A DNA stretch of 64,000 nucleotides from Ephydatia muelleri (GCA_013339895.1 JABACO010000001.1:13134678-13198677); one strand, 5' to 3'. Shown: positions 23,114 through 34,409, counted from the first letter of the stretch. Program-made: numbers and translations. Notes: generated by a model not told the origin, from the sequence alone.

Positions 23114-23404
23114 CAATAAATGAATAACTTCCAGCCCATGCTCCATATGATGCAGTAGTCACACCATTGCGCACCGATCCTTGATATGAGCTCTGGCCCG
23201 CAAGAATCTTGACAGTGACCACTTTGGTCTCCCCGGGTAAAACAACACCAGCATGTACTGCAGCACAGGCCAACACAGAGTCATCAGTGTAGATGCCTGT
23301 ACCCCACACACTTCCAGAGAGTGTGCCAGTCAGAGTAAACTGGAAGTTTTGTCCAACCCTGTCCCGATAGGCTACCAAATTGCCGGGAGCTTGAAGGATG
23401 GTTA
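23114..23404 (-). CDS. LCCL-like module exon, copy 4 (5'-most intact)
   Basis: 291 bp, phase 1-1, 565 bp from copy 3. Carries GTGIYTDD like copy 2. Its acceptor follows the same CACTTTCCAATGCAG tract, although the first codons differ slightly (ATCCTTCAA for ATCCCTCAA). Confidence 0.8.
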
Positions 23405-23956
23405 CTGCATTGGAAAGTGTTCATAATGGCATTGCGAAATGCATATATTAACAATTTGGAAGCTCGATGAAGATCACAGTCTGATTAGTTTATTTCATCT
23501 GTATGCTCTAAATGTTGTAAACTAATTCATAACAACTCAACGATTGTCTATAATAAAATTGTACAAGTAAATTTTTATAGTTTGCTGCTAATGTTTTATT
23601 TTATACTCAGTTATTAATGGGAAATAATTCTATTGCTTTTTGATCATAATTACTCTGTACCATTAATTTTGAATTTTGAAGCAATGTATGTGCATTGAAT
23701 TGCAGATCGCTTGAGTGCGATAAATGCTCCACAACAGTGTTACCATTTACCATGAACTAAAGCCAATGTAATTTCCATTGCTTTGCAAATAATTTTTATA
23801 AAGCTTTATTGCTCAATGTGTGTCATCTGTATTGCAAAATGATTCTACTTTAAAAGCTAGATCTATTTTAATTACCACACATTTTTCTATATTGTTTGAA
23901 CATACATGTAGTATGCATACTATTATGGATATTACCTTGTTTCCCAATATCTGAGT

Positions 23957-24163
23957 TTTTCTGCAAAATAGGTGAATAAAAGTATTCATTTGGTCAGCTA
24001 TATATAACACATCTGATCACAAGTACAGGTTATACTACAAGTGCTAACAGTTAACGGCTTTTCTGCAAAATAGGTGAATAAAAATGTTCATTTGGTCAGC
24101 TATATATAACACATCTAATCACAAATACAGGTTATACTACATATGCTAACAGTTAACAGCTAA
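23957..24163. repeat. Tandem duplication, ~103 bp x 2
   Basis: The stretch starting TTTTCTGCAAAATAGGTGAA at about 23956 repeats at 24059 with a few changes. It lies in the intron upstream of copy 4. Confidence 0.85.
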
Positions 24164-24174
24164 TCATGTAATCA

Positions 24175-24310
24175 ATTTGACAGTGACCAGTTGGGTCTCT
24201 CCAGACAAAGCAACAGCAGCATAGTCATCAGTGCAGTGTAGGCATCTGTACCCATGCACACACTTCCAGACAGTAGAGTGAACTGGAAGATTTGCTCAAT
24301 CCTTAGAGTT
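24175..24310 (-). pseudogene. Decayed fifth LCCL-like exon
   Basis: The minus strand retains pieces of the module (FQFTLLSGSV, GTDAYT, then a broken stretch matching the VVTV region) with deletions and frame changes. It is in line with the four intact exons, so the array once had at least five copies. Confidence 0.75.
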
Positions 24311-25145
24311 TGGTCACCTTTCCATTCTCAAATAGGGATTCAGATAAATCATAAGTCCAAGAATTTGACAAGATTGGTGGTGCTATACATATCATTTGAA
24401 GGATTTTCAAATAAGGGAACTACGTGGGACCATTTAGTGATAGGATTATACCTCTAATTCAGGTATAAAAATACTATTATTTATATTCAGTAGTGGGCAA
24501 TGAGTTTTAGTACATACCATGCAAGGGTGCAGACAATACAGTGCTCTGTGATCTCTCATAATACAAGCCACCTCAGCAAGTGTCATATGTATTGAAAACA
24601 CGTCGTGCGTACTTGTCATGCATACTTGTATACGCAAGCATCATCAATTAAACATTGGTCATTCTATAGCAGTGTGTCACTTCTCCAACAGCCTCCTCTC
24701 CATCAATACACGAACACCAACTCTCCTCCTCCAAAGATGGTATTTCATCTCCAACAGCCATTGTTGCAATCATATGAAACGTGTAAACCGCCTGAATCCC
24801 CCTCGTTTCTAGAACGTGATTTGAACTGGATAATATGAAACAATACTAACTAGTTTCGACGTGTAATTCTATCTCCGCATGTATACTCGTAATTTTGGGA
24901 TATTTAATGAATCTCACCCCAGCACCTTGCGTCAGCAGGGTCCGCACCCCATCTGTAAATTGAAGCGATACATTTCGAAGCTGTCGGATCGCTTTGCTGC
25001 TATTGATTCGAGAAAGCGTAAATCCACGACACAAACGTTTCTGTCGCACGTCATGTCAGAGGTAAGGATCCCCTCACAAAATTCTATATATTATTACGTA
25101 CATCTCTGGAATACTTTCGATGCAGTATAGTTATACTAGTCTTAC

Positions 25146-25313
25146 TTCATGTGTAGTGGAGTCTTCGTCTTTAAAAACGGGTAGTTCGTTCATTCCGACA
25201 TCGTCATAAAAGTAGGGATTGCTAGTCCTGCCTTTTGGAGCGCAGTCGTTCAACCGGAGGCATACTAGGAAGAATAAAGCCGCCAAAGGTGTTCCAAACC
25301 TTGATTGAGACAT
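25146..25313 (-). CDS. Signal-peptide first exon of a secreted protein, probably the LCCL-like gene
   Basis: ATG at 25313 starts MSQSRFGTPLAALFFLVCLR, a good signal peptide with a hydrophobic core (PLAALFFLVCL), followed by a hydrophilic stretch with acidic residues. The exon is 168 bp (56 codons, phase 0) and ends GAA|GTAAGA. It lies upstream on the same strand as the LCCL-like exons, which are phase 1, so at least one further exon between them is needed if they belong together. That link is inferred. Confidence 0.6.
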
Positions 25314-25360
25314 GTCTTTTCTCGGCAGAAGAGTGCATGCATCTGCGGTGCAAGCACCTC

Positions 25361-25367
25361 TTTTATA
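25361..25367 (-). promoter_or_regulatory. TATA box of the signal-peptide exon
   Basis: TATAAAA on the minus strand, inside AGGTATAAAAGAGGTGC, about 48-54 bases before the ATG at 25313. Predicted transcription start is near 25335. Confidence 0.65.
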
Positions 25368-25744
25368 CCTGATCGATGATTAAAGGACGTTTAAGTCTCG
25401 ACCCTGAAAAATTTAAAGTTCTCATTACCACGACTTCCGATAACTGAAGCCGCGATCATAATTATACAGTGTCGAGGCGTTGGCATTTATTGCGGTATTG
25501 CGAAGAATAAGTGTTTCGGGGAAACATTATTTGTAAACAGCGTCAGGGAGTTTGACAAGCAAATAAACTTTTTGTATCGTTGTGAGGAATAAGCAAACAA
25601 AAGTTCATAGTAAACAACTACGGGGAATTTGAAAATTAAAAAAAAAAAACACTGAACAATGTGGTCTTGAATCTGAAAACGTTAATGGTAAGATAAAAGA
25701 GGCATTATAGCAGCTGCGGCACAATATTGCGCTGCTGCCCGCGC

Positions 25745-26740
25745 GAATGAATTAAGAGACACCAAGCAAGTCAATATTCCAGGACTGACTTCTCTCCCAC
25801 AAACCCACAACACCCCACAAATGCCTCAGGTTGCAGAAGAACCCCTATAAACAGAAAACTCGACCTGTGTATCCCAACTCTCAATGTGCCAATGAATTAA
25901 AATGCTTTTAAGAATCACCAAGCAGCAATCTACCAGGACGTCTTTCCCACCAACCCCCCAAATTTCTCGGGTGGCAAAAGAACTTCGGTTCCCATAAACA
26001 CAGAAAGCTTGAACTATGTAGTTCAAGTTTCAATGGTGTGCGTTAATGTTAAGGATGCCTAAATAGACAATCCGCCAGGACTTCTCTCCCACAAACCCAC
26101 AACACCACAAATGCCACAGGTGGTAAAAAGCCCCTATAAACCTGTGTATCCCAAGTCTCAATATTGAGAAAGACGCCTTTAAGAGTCACCAAGCAGCGCA
26201 ATCAGCCCAACACCCCCAAATATTTCAGGTGGCAAAAATAAAACTTCGATCTGTTCCCATACTAACGGGAAAACTTGGACTGTGTAGAGCCATGGTGTGT
26301 GCCAATTAATGACAAAGATGCCCCTAAGCAAGGTTATCGAATCAGTCAGGATTTCTCTCCCACAAACCCACAACACCCCACAAATTCCACAGGTGGTAAA
26401 AGAACCCCTATAAACAGTAACTTGACCTGTGTATCCCAAGTCTCAATACTCCTTTAAGAGTCACCAAGCAGCGCAATACCCCAAAATTTTTCAGGTGGCA
26501 ATTGGCAAAAAAAAACTTTGATCTGTTCCTATACAAACAAGAAAACGTGAACTGGTAGTCTCTATGGTAGCCAAGGTGTGAGCCAATTAATGACAAAGAA
26601 GCCTTACAGAGCCGCCAAGCAAGGTTATCTAATCAGTCAGGATTTCTCTCCCACAAACCCACAACACCCCACAAATGCCTCATGCTCAGATGGGCAAAAC
26701 AACCGCTAAGAACAGAAAACCTGGCCAGCGTATCCCAAGC
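25745..26740. repeat. Tandem array of ~280-bp units
   Basis: CTTCTCTCCCACAAACCCAC or a close variant begins at about 25789, 26075, 26352 and 26642, spaced 277-290 bp. Each full unit also has a half-related block (CACCAAGCAGC... CAGGTGGCAAAA) in its second part, so the unit may itself be a dimer. No coding signal. Confidence 0.85.
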
Positions 26741-26828
26741 AGAGTAAATACGCGACGCACTGCGTCACGGAGTGACGCGCGTACGTTCGACCGACGCCGT
26801 TTTGCACGGGTTTAAAAGTAGCTGCATG

Positions 26829-26903
26829 GCAGCAGTGGCGTGGTGGCTATTTATTGGCTGGGGGGGCACTCGCATATTTTGGCACCCCCCCCCCCCCCCC
26901 CCC
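26829..26903. repeat. GCAGTGGCGTGGTGGC repeat end with poly(C)
   Basis: GCAGTGGCGTGGTGGCT at 26829 reappears inverted at 32619-32635 (GGCCACCACGCCACTGC), in both places next to G/C-runs. It is followed by a 19-base C tract (26885-26903). Probably two ends of one dispersed repeat family. Confidence 0.6.
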
Positions 26904-27730
26904 AAATCCGGCGCAACCGCGCAAGCTACACTCGTACATACGTATGAGCATAGATTAAAGAATCGGGTATGCAATATATGTAAGTACATGCGTGCGCATG
27001 CGCTAACTGATAATCAGTGCACGTGCGATGAACGTTGTACACAGCCCTTTGCGCGGCCTGACAAAAGGGTCCAAAAAATCCATTGCGGCTTGTTGCGCCA
27101 TGGCCTCATTAAAATAGCACTTACTTAGAGAGCTGTATCTTTGCTCATTTTACCATCACAAGCTTGTTTATCCCTTCCATTTAATTGGGGTACCGTCGTA
27201 GTAGAGACGATACCATATGCGCATTCGTAGTTTCGCAATTCTGAATAACGCGCAGTCAATTTTTATACGGATATCGTAAGGGAGAGGGGTAACTTTTGGT
27301 TGAAAACACCAAGCACAGACAAATTCTCAAGAAGGTCAGTATGCCGCACCGTGAACTACACACATTGAGTTATACAGAAGCATGCACCATTCAGATGCAG
27401 CCATTCTTTTTTTAAACACACAAATAAGCGGTTTTGCTTTGCTATGAATAATGCGGCTGTAGTTGCTTTGTTCGGTCACATAGCCCTAGATGGAACTCCA
27501 CAGAGACCAGCTCCAGAAACGTTGCAGTCTGTGGAAGCCTTTTGGTGGCTAAAGGGAAGAAAAGGAGGGCATTCTATCAATGTTCAGAGTTCATAGAATG
27601 TCTCTTTAGAGCCTTTAGCATTGATATTAACAATGACCTCCCTGATATCCACCCTGTGTCGTTATGCTACTCATGTAAGCAGATCATGGACAGACCAATG
27701 ACTTGCTACAGCTCAACAGCAATCACTGAG

Positions 27731-28907
27731 TAGGGTGTGTAACCGGTTATCAGGTTATTCGGGTTATTCGGATATTCGCAAGAACCTATCCGTTCGAATA
27801 GCAATTTAGCATTACTCGGAAAAATCGATTAGTGAATTTTATGTATTCGAAATAACCGGTTTATGTTTCTCCATTCGGAGGTACTTAGGTATTCGTCGTC
27901 AGCATCGACAATTCGCCCATTATTCGAATACCGTTTTATACTAATATCCAGATATGATTTTCAACAGAGTATTTCATAATTAGAGTTATATATATATAAA
28001 CATACGTCACTGTTGTTTTTACTATTTATACATACAGAAACAATTTATAATTCGATAGGTATTGAGTAAATAGATAGTAATATAATACTAAATATTTAAT
28101 GCGCATCAATTGGGGATACAAAATATACAGCTCAATGCTTTTATCATCGTCTTCAAGTAAGTAACGAAGTTCATTAGTATATGCCACGAGTTGTGTTTAT
28201 ATGTAGTAGCAATGCATTTATGTAGTACTAGTATTGCATTGTTTTATTGTACAGTGGTACATATCTGAGTATTGCGCTAGCGAGTGAAATAGAATGTCAG
28301 ACTTCTTACCCACTTCAAGTAAGTATCCGCGCTCTGTTTGCGTATGTGTAGGAATTGGAGAGCATTACGCAATTATACTAATGGGAAATTTGATATGCAT
28401 TTATAGCGAGAACGTGAATGGAGTGTTGAGGGATGATTGTAAGTGGAGTACGTTATTGTACGTGATGTGGGGTGAGTTTTTAATGGTGATGTCTGGTCTC
28501 AGTGGTTAGTGTTGGATGGTTAGGTTTACATTACTATTGATATGTACCAGTACCTGGTAAAGACATACAATTTATTAAACTCTACATGACAAACACATGC
28601 TACTGTAGACCTTTGTGTCTCTGTGTTTTCAACTGACATGCATAGCTCTAGTTTGGTGCGAGACCAGGTGGATTTCTGTGCAGACATAAATTATCTTCTC
28701 AGTGTGCACTCCACAAGCACCATAACCTGAATAACCTAGGTATTCGGCAGGAAATTAGGCAAAACCTATTCGGAAAAATCGATTTTGTTTTTTAAACTAT
28801 TCGGAAAAATCGATTTTCAGATCCACCAAAACCTGAAAAATTGATTAGTGTTTTAAAAGTATTCGGAAAAATCGATTTTCATTATGCGGGGGAGGTTACA
28901 CACCCTA
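27731..28907. mobile_element. Non-autonomous hAT-like transposon, 1,177 bp
   Basis: Terminal inverted repeats TAGGGTGTGTAACC at both ends, flanked by the 8-bp duplication TCACTGAG (27723-27730 and 28908-28915). Eight-base duplications are characteristic of hAT. Removing the insert with one TCACTGAG brings the RAG1-like reading frame together in frame. The inside holds repeated TTCGGAAAAATCGATT motifs near both ends and a short open start (MSDFLPTSS followed by a donor-like AAGTAAGT at 28318) but no transposase. Confidence 0.9.
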
Positions 28908-29814
28908 TCACTGAGTGGGAGGTTCATGCTGAAGACAGATATCAATATCAACGTCTGTACTACGTGCATGTTTTCTTAATGCATAGGTATGTTATCCCAA
29001 AAGAGGTACTAAGCCAACACCACCACATCGGATAGGCCGTCCAACAACAGCTGATATTATTATTGCAACCATCAAAGGAATTGCACCACCACACCACCCA
29101 CCTGATATGCCACTTAGCACCTTGAACAATTCAGCTATACTGGATCAGCTGCAATGCCTGATCTGTCTGGAGCTCCTGTGCCAGCCATTGGAGCTACCAT
29201 GTAGGGCACTGGTGTGCACCACATGTATGGTCAGGTGGTTTGAAGTCTTCAGTTGTAGCAATGTGAAATGTCCTTGCTGCTTCGTGGATGCACCTTTATT
29301 GCCATCAGCACTGAAACCAGCACCGCCAATCATCATGGTACTCCTGCAGGACATAAACGTTGAGTGTTCTTCCTGTAGAAGAACATACGTATTGGTGATT
29401 ACAACATCCATGATTGTGATGCAAAACCTACCAAGGACGAAGTGAAGATGGCATCACAAGTGCTAAGCAAGCTTGCTGCCACAAGTCCTGACAAGACCAT
29501 CTCCATCCCTACAGATGGTTTGGTAAGCAAAACAGTACTGAGTTATGTATAATACACCAAAAAAATCTACCCATTAGCCCAAGACATTCGTGCAAATAAC
29601 AAGGCCACACAAATCTTCAGAATCTGCCTCTAGGAAAACATTGAAAAGAAGGTGCACTGAAATGAGTAATGTTAAGCAGATTATGGCTAAGGGGGAGACA
29701 TCTGTACTTCTAAGAAATGAGTTAGACTACCTTGATAGTGCTGAGAGTGAGCTGCTACTGAAGCAAGCCGGAATAATAAGCCATATTGGAGCAACACAGC
29801 CTTAGCTCTCAAAG

Positions 29815-30010
29815 CAGGCATAGGAATGCCGTGGACTGCCCTTGCTGGGCAGGAGGGGGCATAGCCCCCTTCCACACCCACCCCCTCTGTGCCCCTCCCT
29901 TTTCTATTACATAACCTAGGCCGCTACACCTTATAAGTCCTTCCTAAGTCTCTGTGTCACAGCTATGACATGCAATTGGCCTTCATAAACCAGCCAACCA
30001 ATAGCAGTCA
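29815..30010. other. Junction replacing the missing middle of the RAG1-like element
   Basis: Frame lost shortly after CTCAAAGCAGGCATAGGAATG (29808-29828). What follows is C-rich (29850-29905) and non-coding until the coiled-coil segment resumes near 30030. Confidence 0.5.
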
Positions 30011-31016
30011 TCAAGCTTTTCGGCTTACTGTGTGGAGCTGCACAAGCTGCAGATGCTGAAGGCCAAGTATGCAGAATGCAAAGATGAACTTGCAGATTTG
30101 GAGAAAGTAATGACCTATGTTGCTGTTTGTTTGGGGAAGGATGAATCCATCACGAATAACTTCCTCAAACAGGTGAACAAGAAGAAGCAATCTGTGCAAA
30201 AAATGGTAAGACAGAAATCAATAAGATGAAAAATGACTTTGCACACATTAATTTTAGGAGAAAGAGATAGCCAGCCAAAGTAATGCAGTTGAGAAGGGTT
30301 TTAACAAGCATGAAAGACCCTTTGTTCAAGGGCTAGATACAGCATTACAGTCTTTCAAAGTGAAACGACAGCAGTACTTCAATGGAGTGTTTGTGGGGAA
30401 TCACATACACAAGGTCCTTAAGGTACTCACAATATTATATGAAATTCCCCATACAGTTTTCCTTTCCCATCACCACTAGCCATCAAACATCTCCATCATG
30501 TGCTCTTCCATGATACAAGTGGCACATGAGAAGTGCCCAACTCTTGTTGACACAGTATCGGCAAACAGCTGAGAAGTTCACAACTGTATTCTCCCTCCTT
30601 GGGAGGTGCCCCAGTATCTACGACCAGCTGTTCATTAATGAGTTAAAAGTCACAGAGTGAGGTAAAATGCACCTTCCAAGTACCAGAACATGCAATATCA
30701 CCCACAGAACATGCAATATCAGAATTCATGGAGAGCTTCAGGGCATCATTCCCAAGTTCATCCATATCTTTAAAAATGCACCTATTAGAAGATCACACTG
30801 TCCCTTGGGCAAGACGGACGGGTACAGGCTTTGGTCTACTAGGCGAACAGGGGGCAGAGTCTATCCATGCCCGATTTAACACCCTTCAGAGAACTTATCA
30901 ATGTATCCACAACAAGGTAGACAGGCTCCTCTCTATTGTTAAAGAGCACAGCCTATCAATTTCACCCAGGATTGTGGAATCTATTCCACCGCCAAACAAA
31001 CGAGCAAAATCGTAGG

Positions 31017-31499
31017 TATCAGCATAAGCATTTTACCCCTTTTAGTGCTATCATGATATCAGTAATACGTATAGTACTAGTGAACACGGCGGCTCAAACC
31101 ACAGTATACTTCACACGCGTATACCATCGCGAAGAAAAAGTATGGCTACAGTTCCATACTATACGTTGTAAGTACCTTCTGTTTCCTTTTGTTCTGTACT
31201 TCCAACTGGGGAGCAGAATTTGTCCACGGGGTCCAAAAAGTACGTTGAAGTCCATGCGTTCGTCCAAAAATGGCCGCTTGTAGGAAGTTGTGGAGAGAAA
31301 ACTAGGCCATGTGACTTTGGCTACAAATAGAACAAAGGTACTTCATTCATTGTATGGCTTTTAAATGGCGAGCAAACATGTTAACATGTTGTGCAAAGTT
31401 TGTAAGGTTCAAGGGTGGTTGCTAAGGCATTACGCCACCTTTTCAATATTTCTATCGGTATGCACAAAATGTATGGCCGCATAGGGCTGTGTGTACTGG
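31017..31499. other. No gene seen
   Basis: Short open frames without recognisable motifs. No repeat structure noticed. Confidence 0.5.
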
Positions 31500-32321
31500 T
31501 ATAGACCTTATTCGACCGCAATATGAATATATAAATGTCACGCGCTTGTAGCAATATTGACCAATTAAGTCACGTGACATCGACGAGAGAAATTCGTTTG
31601 TGCGACAGTTTTTGTTGTAAGTAAAGCTGTATTTTTTAGCTATGCCTTTATGTCATAAAAATGGTTGTAACCATTACAAAATTCCCAGTAGTCGATGTTG
31701 TTTGACTTTTGAACTCTGTTACGCGGGAAAATTTATTATAAATGGCTTTGTGTAAGGCTACGTTGCTTCGTGTACACATTAGAGGTACTGTGTTACTGAA
31801 TTTGTACGTAGCGCACCATTATGCACTGGGAGATGTGTTTTTGCTGAATGGCCTGTAAGAACTTAGTGACTTATCGTTCAAACACTTAATTTAATATAGT
31901 ATGGTTTGTGTAAGGCTAGCTTCATTCCTTTAGACATGTATGTTTTTTAAACTCGCTCGGTGTATTCTACGACAGTTTCTGCACTGGGAGATTATGTTTT
32001 GAACCCTTCGTATACCCGTCTTCTGAATGAAATCGTCTGAATGAAATACACACAAATGTCGGGAAACGACACGTCAGGCCAACGAGCTGGAGGGGTTGTA
32101 GTCCCAAGCATCTTTTGGAGTCATGTACGGATCTGTTGTTATGCCTAGCATACCAAGTTTCTCATTATAGCGTGACTTCCCGACTGCATCAAGCTGCTTA
32201 AACGCATCCGATTGTTCAGCCATACTCAATAACGGCGACGCCTTTCTCAATAAACAATCAATCATGTCACTTGCAAGTCACGCAATAATGTATTCATAAT
32301 TGCGGTCGAATAAGGTCTATA
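31500..32321. mobile_element. TIR element, ~822 bp, with a remnant first exon
   Basis: TATAGACCTTATTCGACCGC at 31500 is matched in inverse at 32302-32321, and pairing continues to GAATA with one indel, giving ~30-bp inverted repeats. Ends are TA-rich, so a TA or other short duplication cannot be told apart. Near the right end the minus strand encodes MAEQSDAFKQLDAVGKSRYN and LGITTDPYMTPKDAW, which resembles the N-termini of a group of invertebrate transposon-linked proteins with SWIM or YqaJ-like domains (recalled, not searched). Near the left end the plus strand starts MPLCHKNGCNHYK. The middle is probably deleted. Confidence 0.75.
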
Positions 32322-32389
32322 GGAATGACCAAGGATTATTATTAGTTAATGTTCATAACCTTGGATTGACATAGAGCGAGCGTAATTAC

Positions 32390-32640
32390 ACATGATACGA
32401 TAGCATGGAGGGTGGAGGGGTGAAAGGGGGGGGGGGGGGGGGGGGGGAGCCGGGAGCGCCTCACGGCCTTTGTTCCAACGAGTGATTGCCGATTCAATTG
32501 CCATGGTAATATTTACGTATCGGAAGGAAAATTCAGTTGTTGGCGCCCCTTATGCTCGGTGGCGCCCCCTATTTTTAAGCCCCGCAGGGGGGGGCAGTTG
32601 CCCCCCCGGCCCCCCTTGGCCACCACGCCACTGCATGGCA
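32390..32640. repeat. Dispersed repeat with poly(G), 22 bases, and GC-rich end
   Basis: Poly(G) at 32426-32447, then GGCGCCCC repeated twice near 32545-32570, a CCCCGCAGGGGGGG palindrome and GGCCACCACGCCACTGC at 32619-32635, the inverse of the motif at 26829. Confidence 0.55.
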
Positions 32641-33266
32641 GCTTGGTAGCTACAGTATGCGACAACATTGCCAGAAATTTAGGACGCTCATGACGTATTC
32701 CTAACGCGTCATTGCCAACGCCCGTTATTTTTCCGGGCACGCATCCATTGAAATGTATGGAACAAAGTGCATTTCTGTTCAACCCGCTAAATCAGGAAAG
32801 GATAGAAATGACAGAAACGTTGAAAAATATAGTGAAGCACATCATAAGCTATGCTTTATTGATGAAACAAAAAATGTCATGGTCTATCTGTGGGTTCCAT
32901 GGCCCTAAAACAACACGTCCGTAGACACCTGTAGACATTTGATAAAAATTAGGGTTTTTTCAAGACGTTTGTTCCTTTGTCTCAGGATCTGTGATAGTTG
33001 TGGTAAAAAATTATTATTATGTTAACCAGATCATCGAGGCAGGTGTATGTTACCATAAAACACTACTTCTCTGGGTTCCTGAGTCACTTTAGTGGTTGAG
33101 GTACTGAATGTTTCCATTATTAATTCTTCGCATAACGTAATGGACGTTTTTAACGGGCGTGAGTATCTCTGCTGCCTGAATCAGATCGACTCACTCAGGT
33201 ATGTTATAACTAAGGTGCTTAAGTGCTGTACATGTGAGTAACAACCATAGCTTGACCCGCATACCT
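32641..33266. other. No gene seen
   Basis: A 70-codon open frame at 32712-32924 has no recognisable motif. The remainder is AT-rich. Confidence 0.5.
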
Positions 33267-33275
33267 AGTATATAG

Positions 33276-33398
33276 TAGTCTCGTACCCAGACCCACCATG
33301 ACGTAAGTGTTTATCGCTTACAGTATAAACACTACGACACCTGTCGTAGTGTAAGCGATAAAAACACTTACGTCATGGTGGGTCTGGGTACGAGACTA
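33276..33398. mobile_element. 123-bp MITE with 9-bp target-site duplication
   Basis: Nearly full-length palindrome. The outer arms start TAGTCTCGTACCCAGACC and end with the exact inverse, and the inner arms (ATCGCTTACA...CACTACGACA / TGTCGTAGTGTAAGCGAT) pair again. It is flanked by AGTATATAG at 33267-33275 and 33399-33407. A 9-bp duplication suggests the Mutator (MULE) superfamily or a similar one. Confidence 0.9.
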
Positions 33399-33465
33399 AG
33401 TATATAGGGCCTAAGTATACCGTAGATGTTCTCTCCGATCGACGTTTGCGGTGCGCTACAGTTTG

Positions 33466-33660
33466 CCGGTGTCATAGGGTATACGGTCCGGCCCAATTTT
33501 CGGTCCGGCGGACCGTATTCCCATAAGGGAATACGGTCCCCCCCCCCCCCCCCCCCCCCCCCCGGACCCAACTTTCTAGGGAATACGGTCCGTCTAAAAT
33601 ATTGTACATCCAGGGAGTAGAGTCCGGGGGAGGAGGCGGACTCAATTCCCTGATAGAATG
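33466..33660 (+). repeat. Palindrome-rich repeat, copy A
   Basis: Starts CCGGTGTCATAGGGTATACG and contains GGACCGTATTCCC / GGGAATACGGTCC hairpins, a 26-base C tract (33538-33563) inside one of them, and GGACTCAATTCCCT. The first ~42 bases are identical to the inverse of copy B. Not a family I recognise. Confidence 0.8.
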
Positions 33661-34296
33661 GAGATTTGATTTTGACGACCCAGTTTATAGCGTAAAAAGA
33701 GAAATCGATTCTCACCGAAATCGACATGCACAGGATAATTAATAATGAACGTCAAAGGAGAAATCGATTCTCATCGAAATGAATTTATATAATGAAAGCA
33801 ATTCAAACTCAAGACAGAAGTTATATAATGAAACCAAGATAGAAGTTCTTTCACGACATCAGATGTTTAATGTAATGAATAGCTGATTGTTCATACGATG
33901 TTTCTGGACTGTGGTTCATCCTTTGCAGGAGCGTGATCATTAGCTACAATGTAAAGAATAGCTAGATTCCTATTTGTCACCTCAAATGATTTTGACATCC
34001 TTTACCTCAGGGTAGAGGACATCCCAAGCAAGGGTCTATTGCAATCCCGAACAAGAAGTGTTGGACTGCCTCTGTGCGATAAAAAAACATTAGAATTTTA
34101 CAGTGCTCAGTCTCAGACATTCATAACATAACCTATACCATTCCACGGCCTTCTTGTTCTCAGTCTTAGTACATGTACGTGACGCGCATGCACGTGATTT
34201 ATTAAGATATGTTTAATCTGCCTTTTGCACCATGTATATTGACAGAACGTGTACCACAATTGAGTTCGGCATTGTCATAATATTTTTAATTGGTGA
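33661..34296. other. No gene seen
   Basis: AT-rich. GGAGAAATCGATTCTCA-like pieces at 33700 and 33758 are a short direct repeat. Confidence 0.5.
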
Positions 34297-34409
34297 TGTA
34301 GGATTTGTAGGCACCAATTTACTAAAAGTATGTAAATAAGGGATTCAGTCGTAATTCTCAAACATTATTTGACAAATGCTGTGCTTAATTGGTGCCTACA
34401 ATTCCTACA
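34297..34409. mobile_element. 113-bp hairpin element
   Basis: TGTAGGATTTGTAGGCACC with AATT (34297-34319) is inverted at 34387-34409 with one mismatch in 23. Non-coding. No clear target-site duplication found. Confidence 0.7.

Larger units (their letters stand above)
27444..31016 (+). pseudogene. Broken RAG1-N-terminus-like transposon protein (N-RAG-TP type)
   Basis: Plus-strand fragments in collinear order. First comes an N-terminal part with LFRAFSIDINNDLPDIHPVSLCYSC, like the zinc-binding region of RAG1. Then a RING-type finger (29146-29330: LQCLICLELL, LPCRALVCTTC, CPCC), a second Cys/His motif (VECSSCRR, then YNIHDC in another frame), and RRCTEMSNVKQIMAKGETS with LLLKQAGIISHIG (29660-29800). 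After a gap come a coiled-coil-like region (LKAKYAECKDELADLEKVMT), VGNHIHKVLK (30395-30420), and an end part with LKMHLLEDHTVPWARR and GLLGEQGAESIHARFN (30765-30880), stop near 31016. Known relatives are the N-RAG-TP elements and uncharacterised proteins of invertebrates. A middle segment seems deleted, frameshifts occur, and a hAT-like element is inserted. Non-functional. Confidence 0.75.

Noticed and set aside
21440-23404. CRISPR-like regular spacing of repeats
   Set aside because: The repeated units are 291-bp coding exons with splice sites in a eukaryotic genome.
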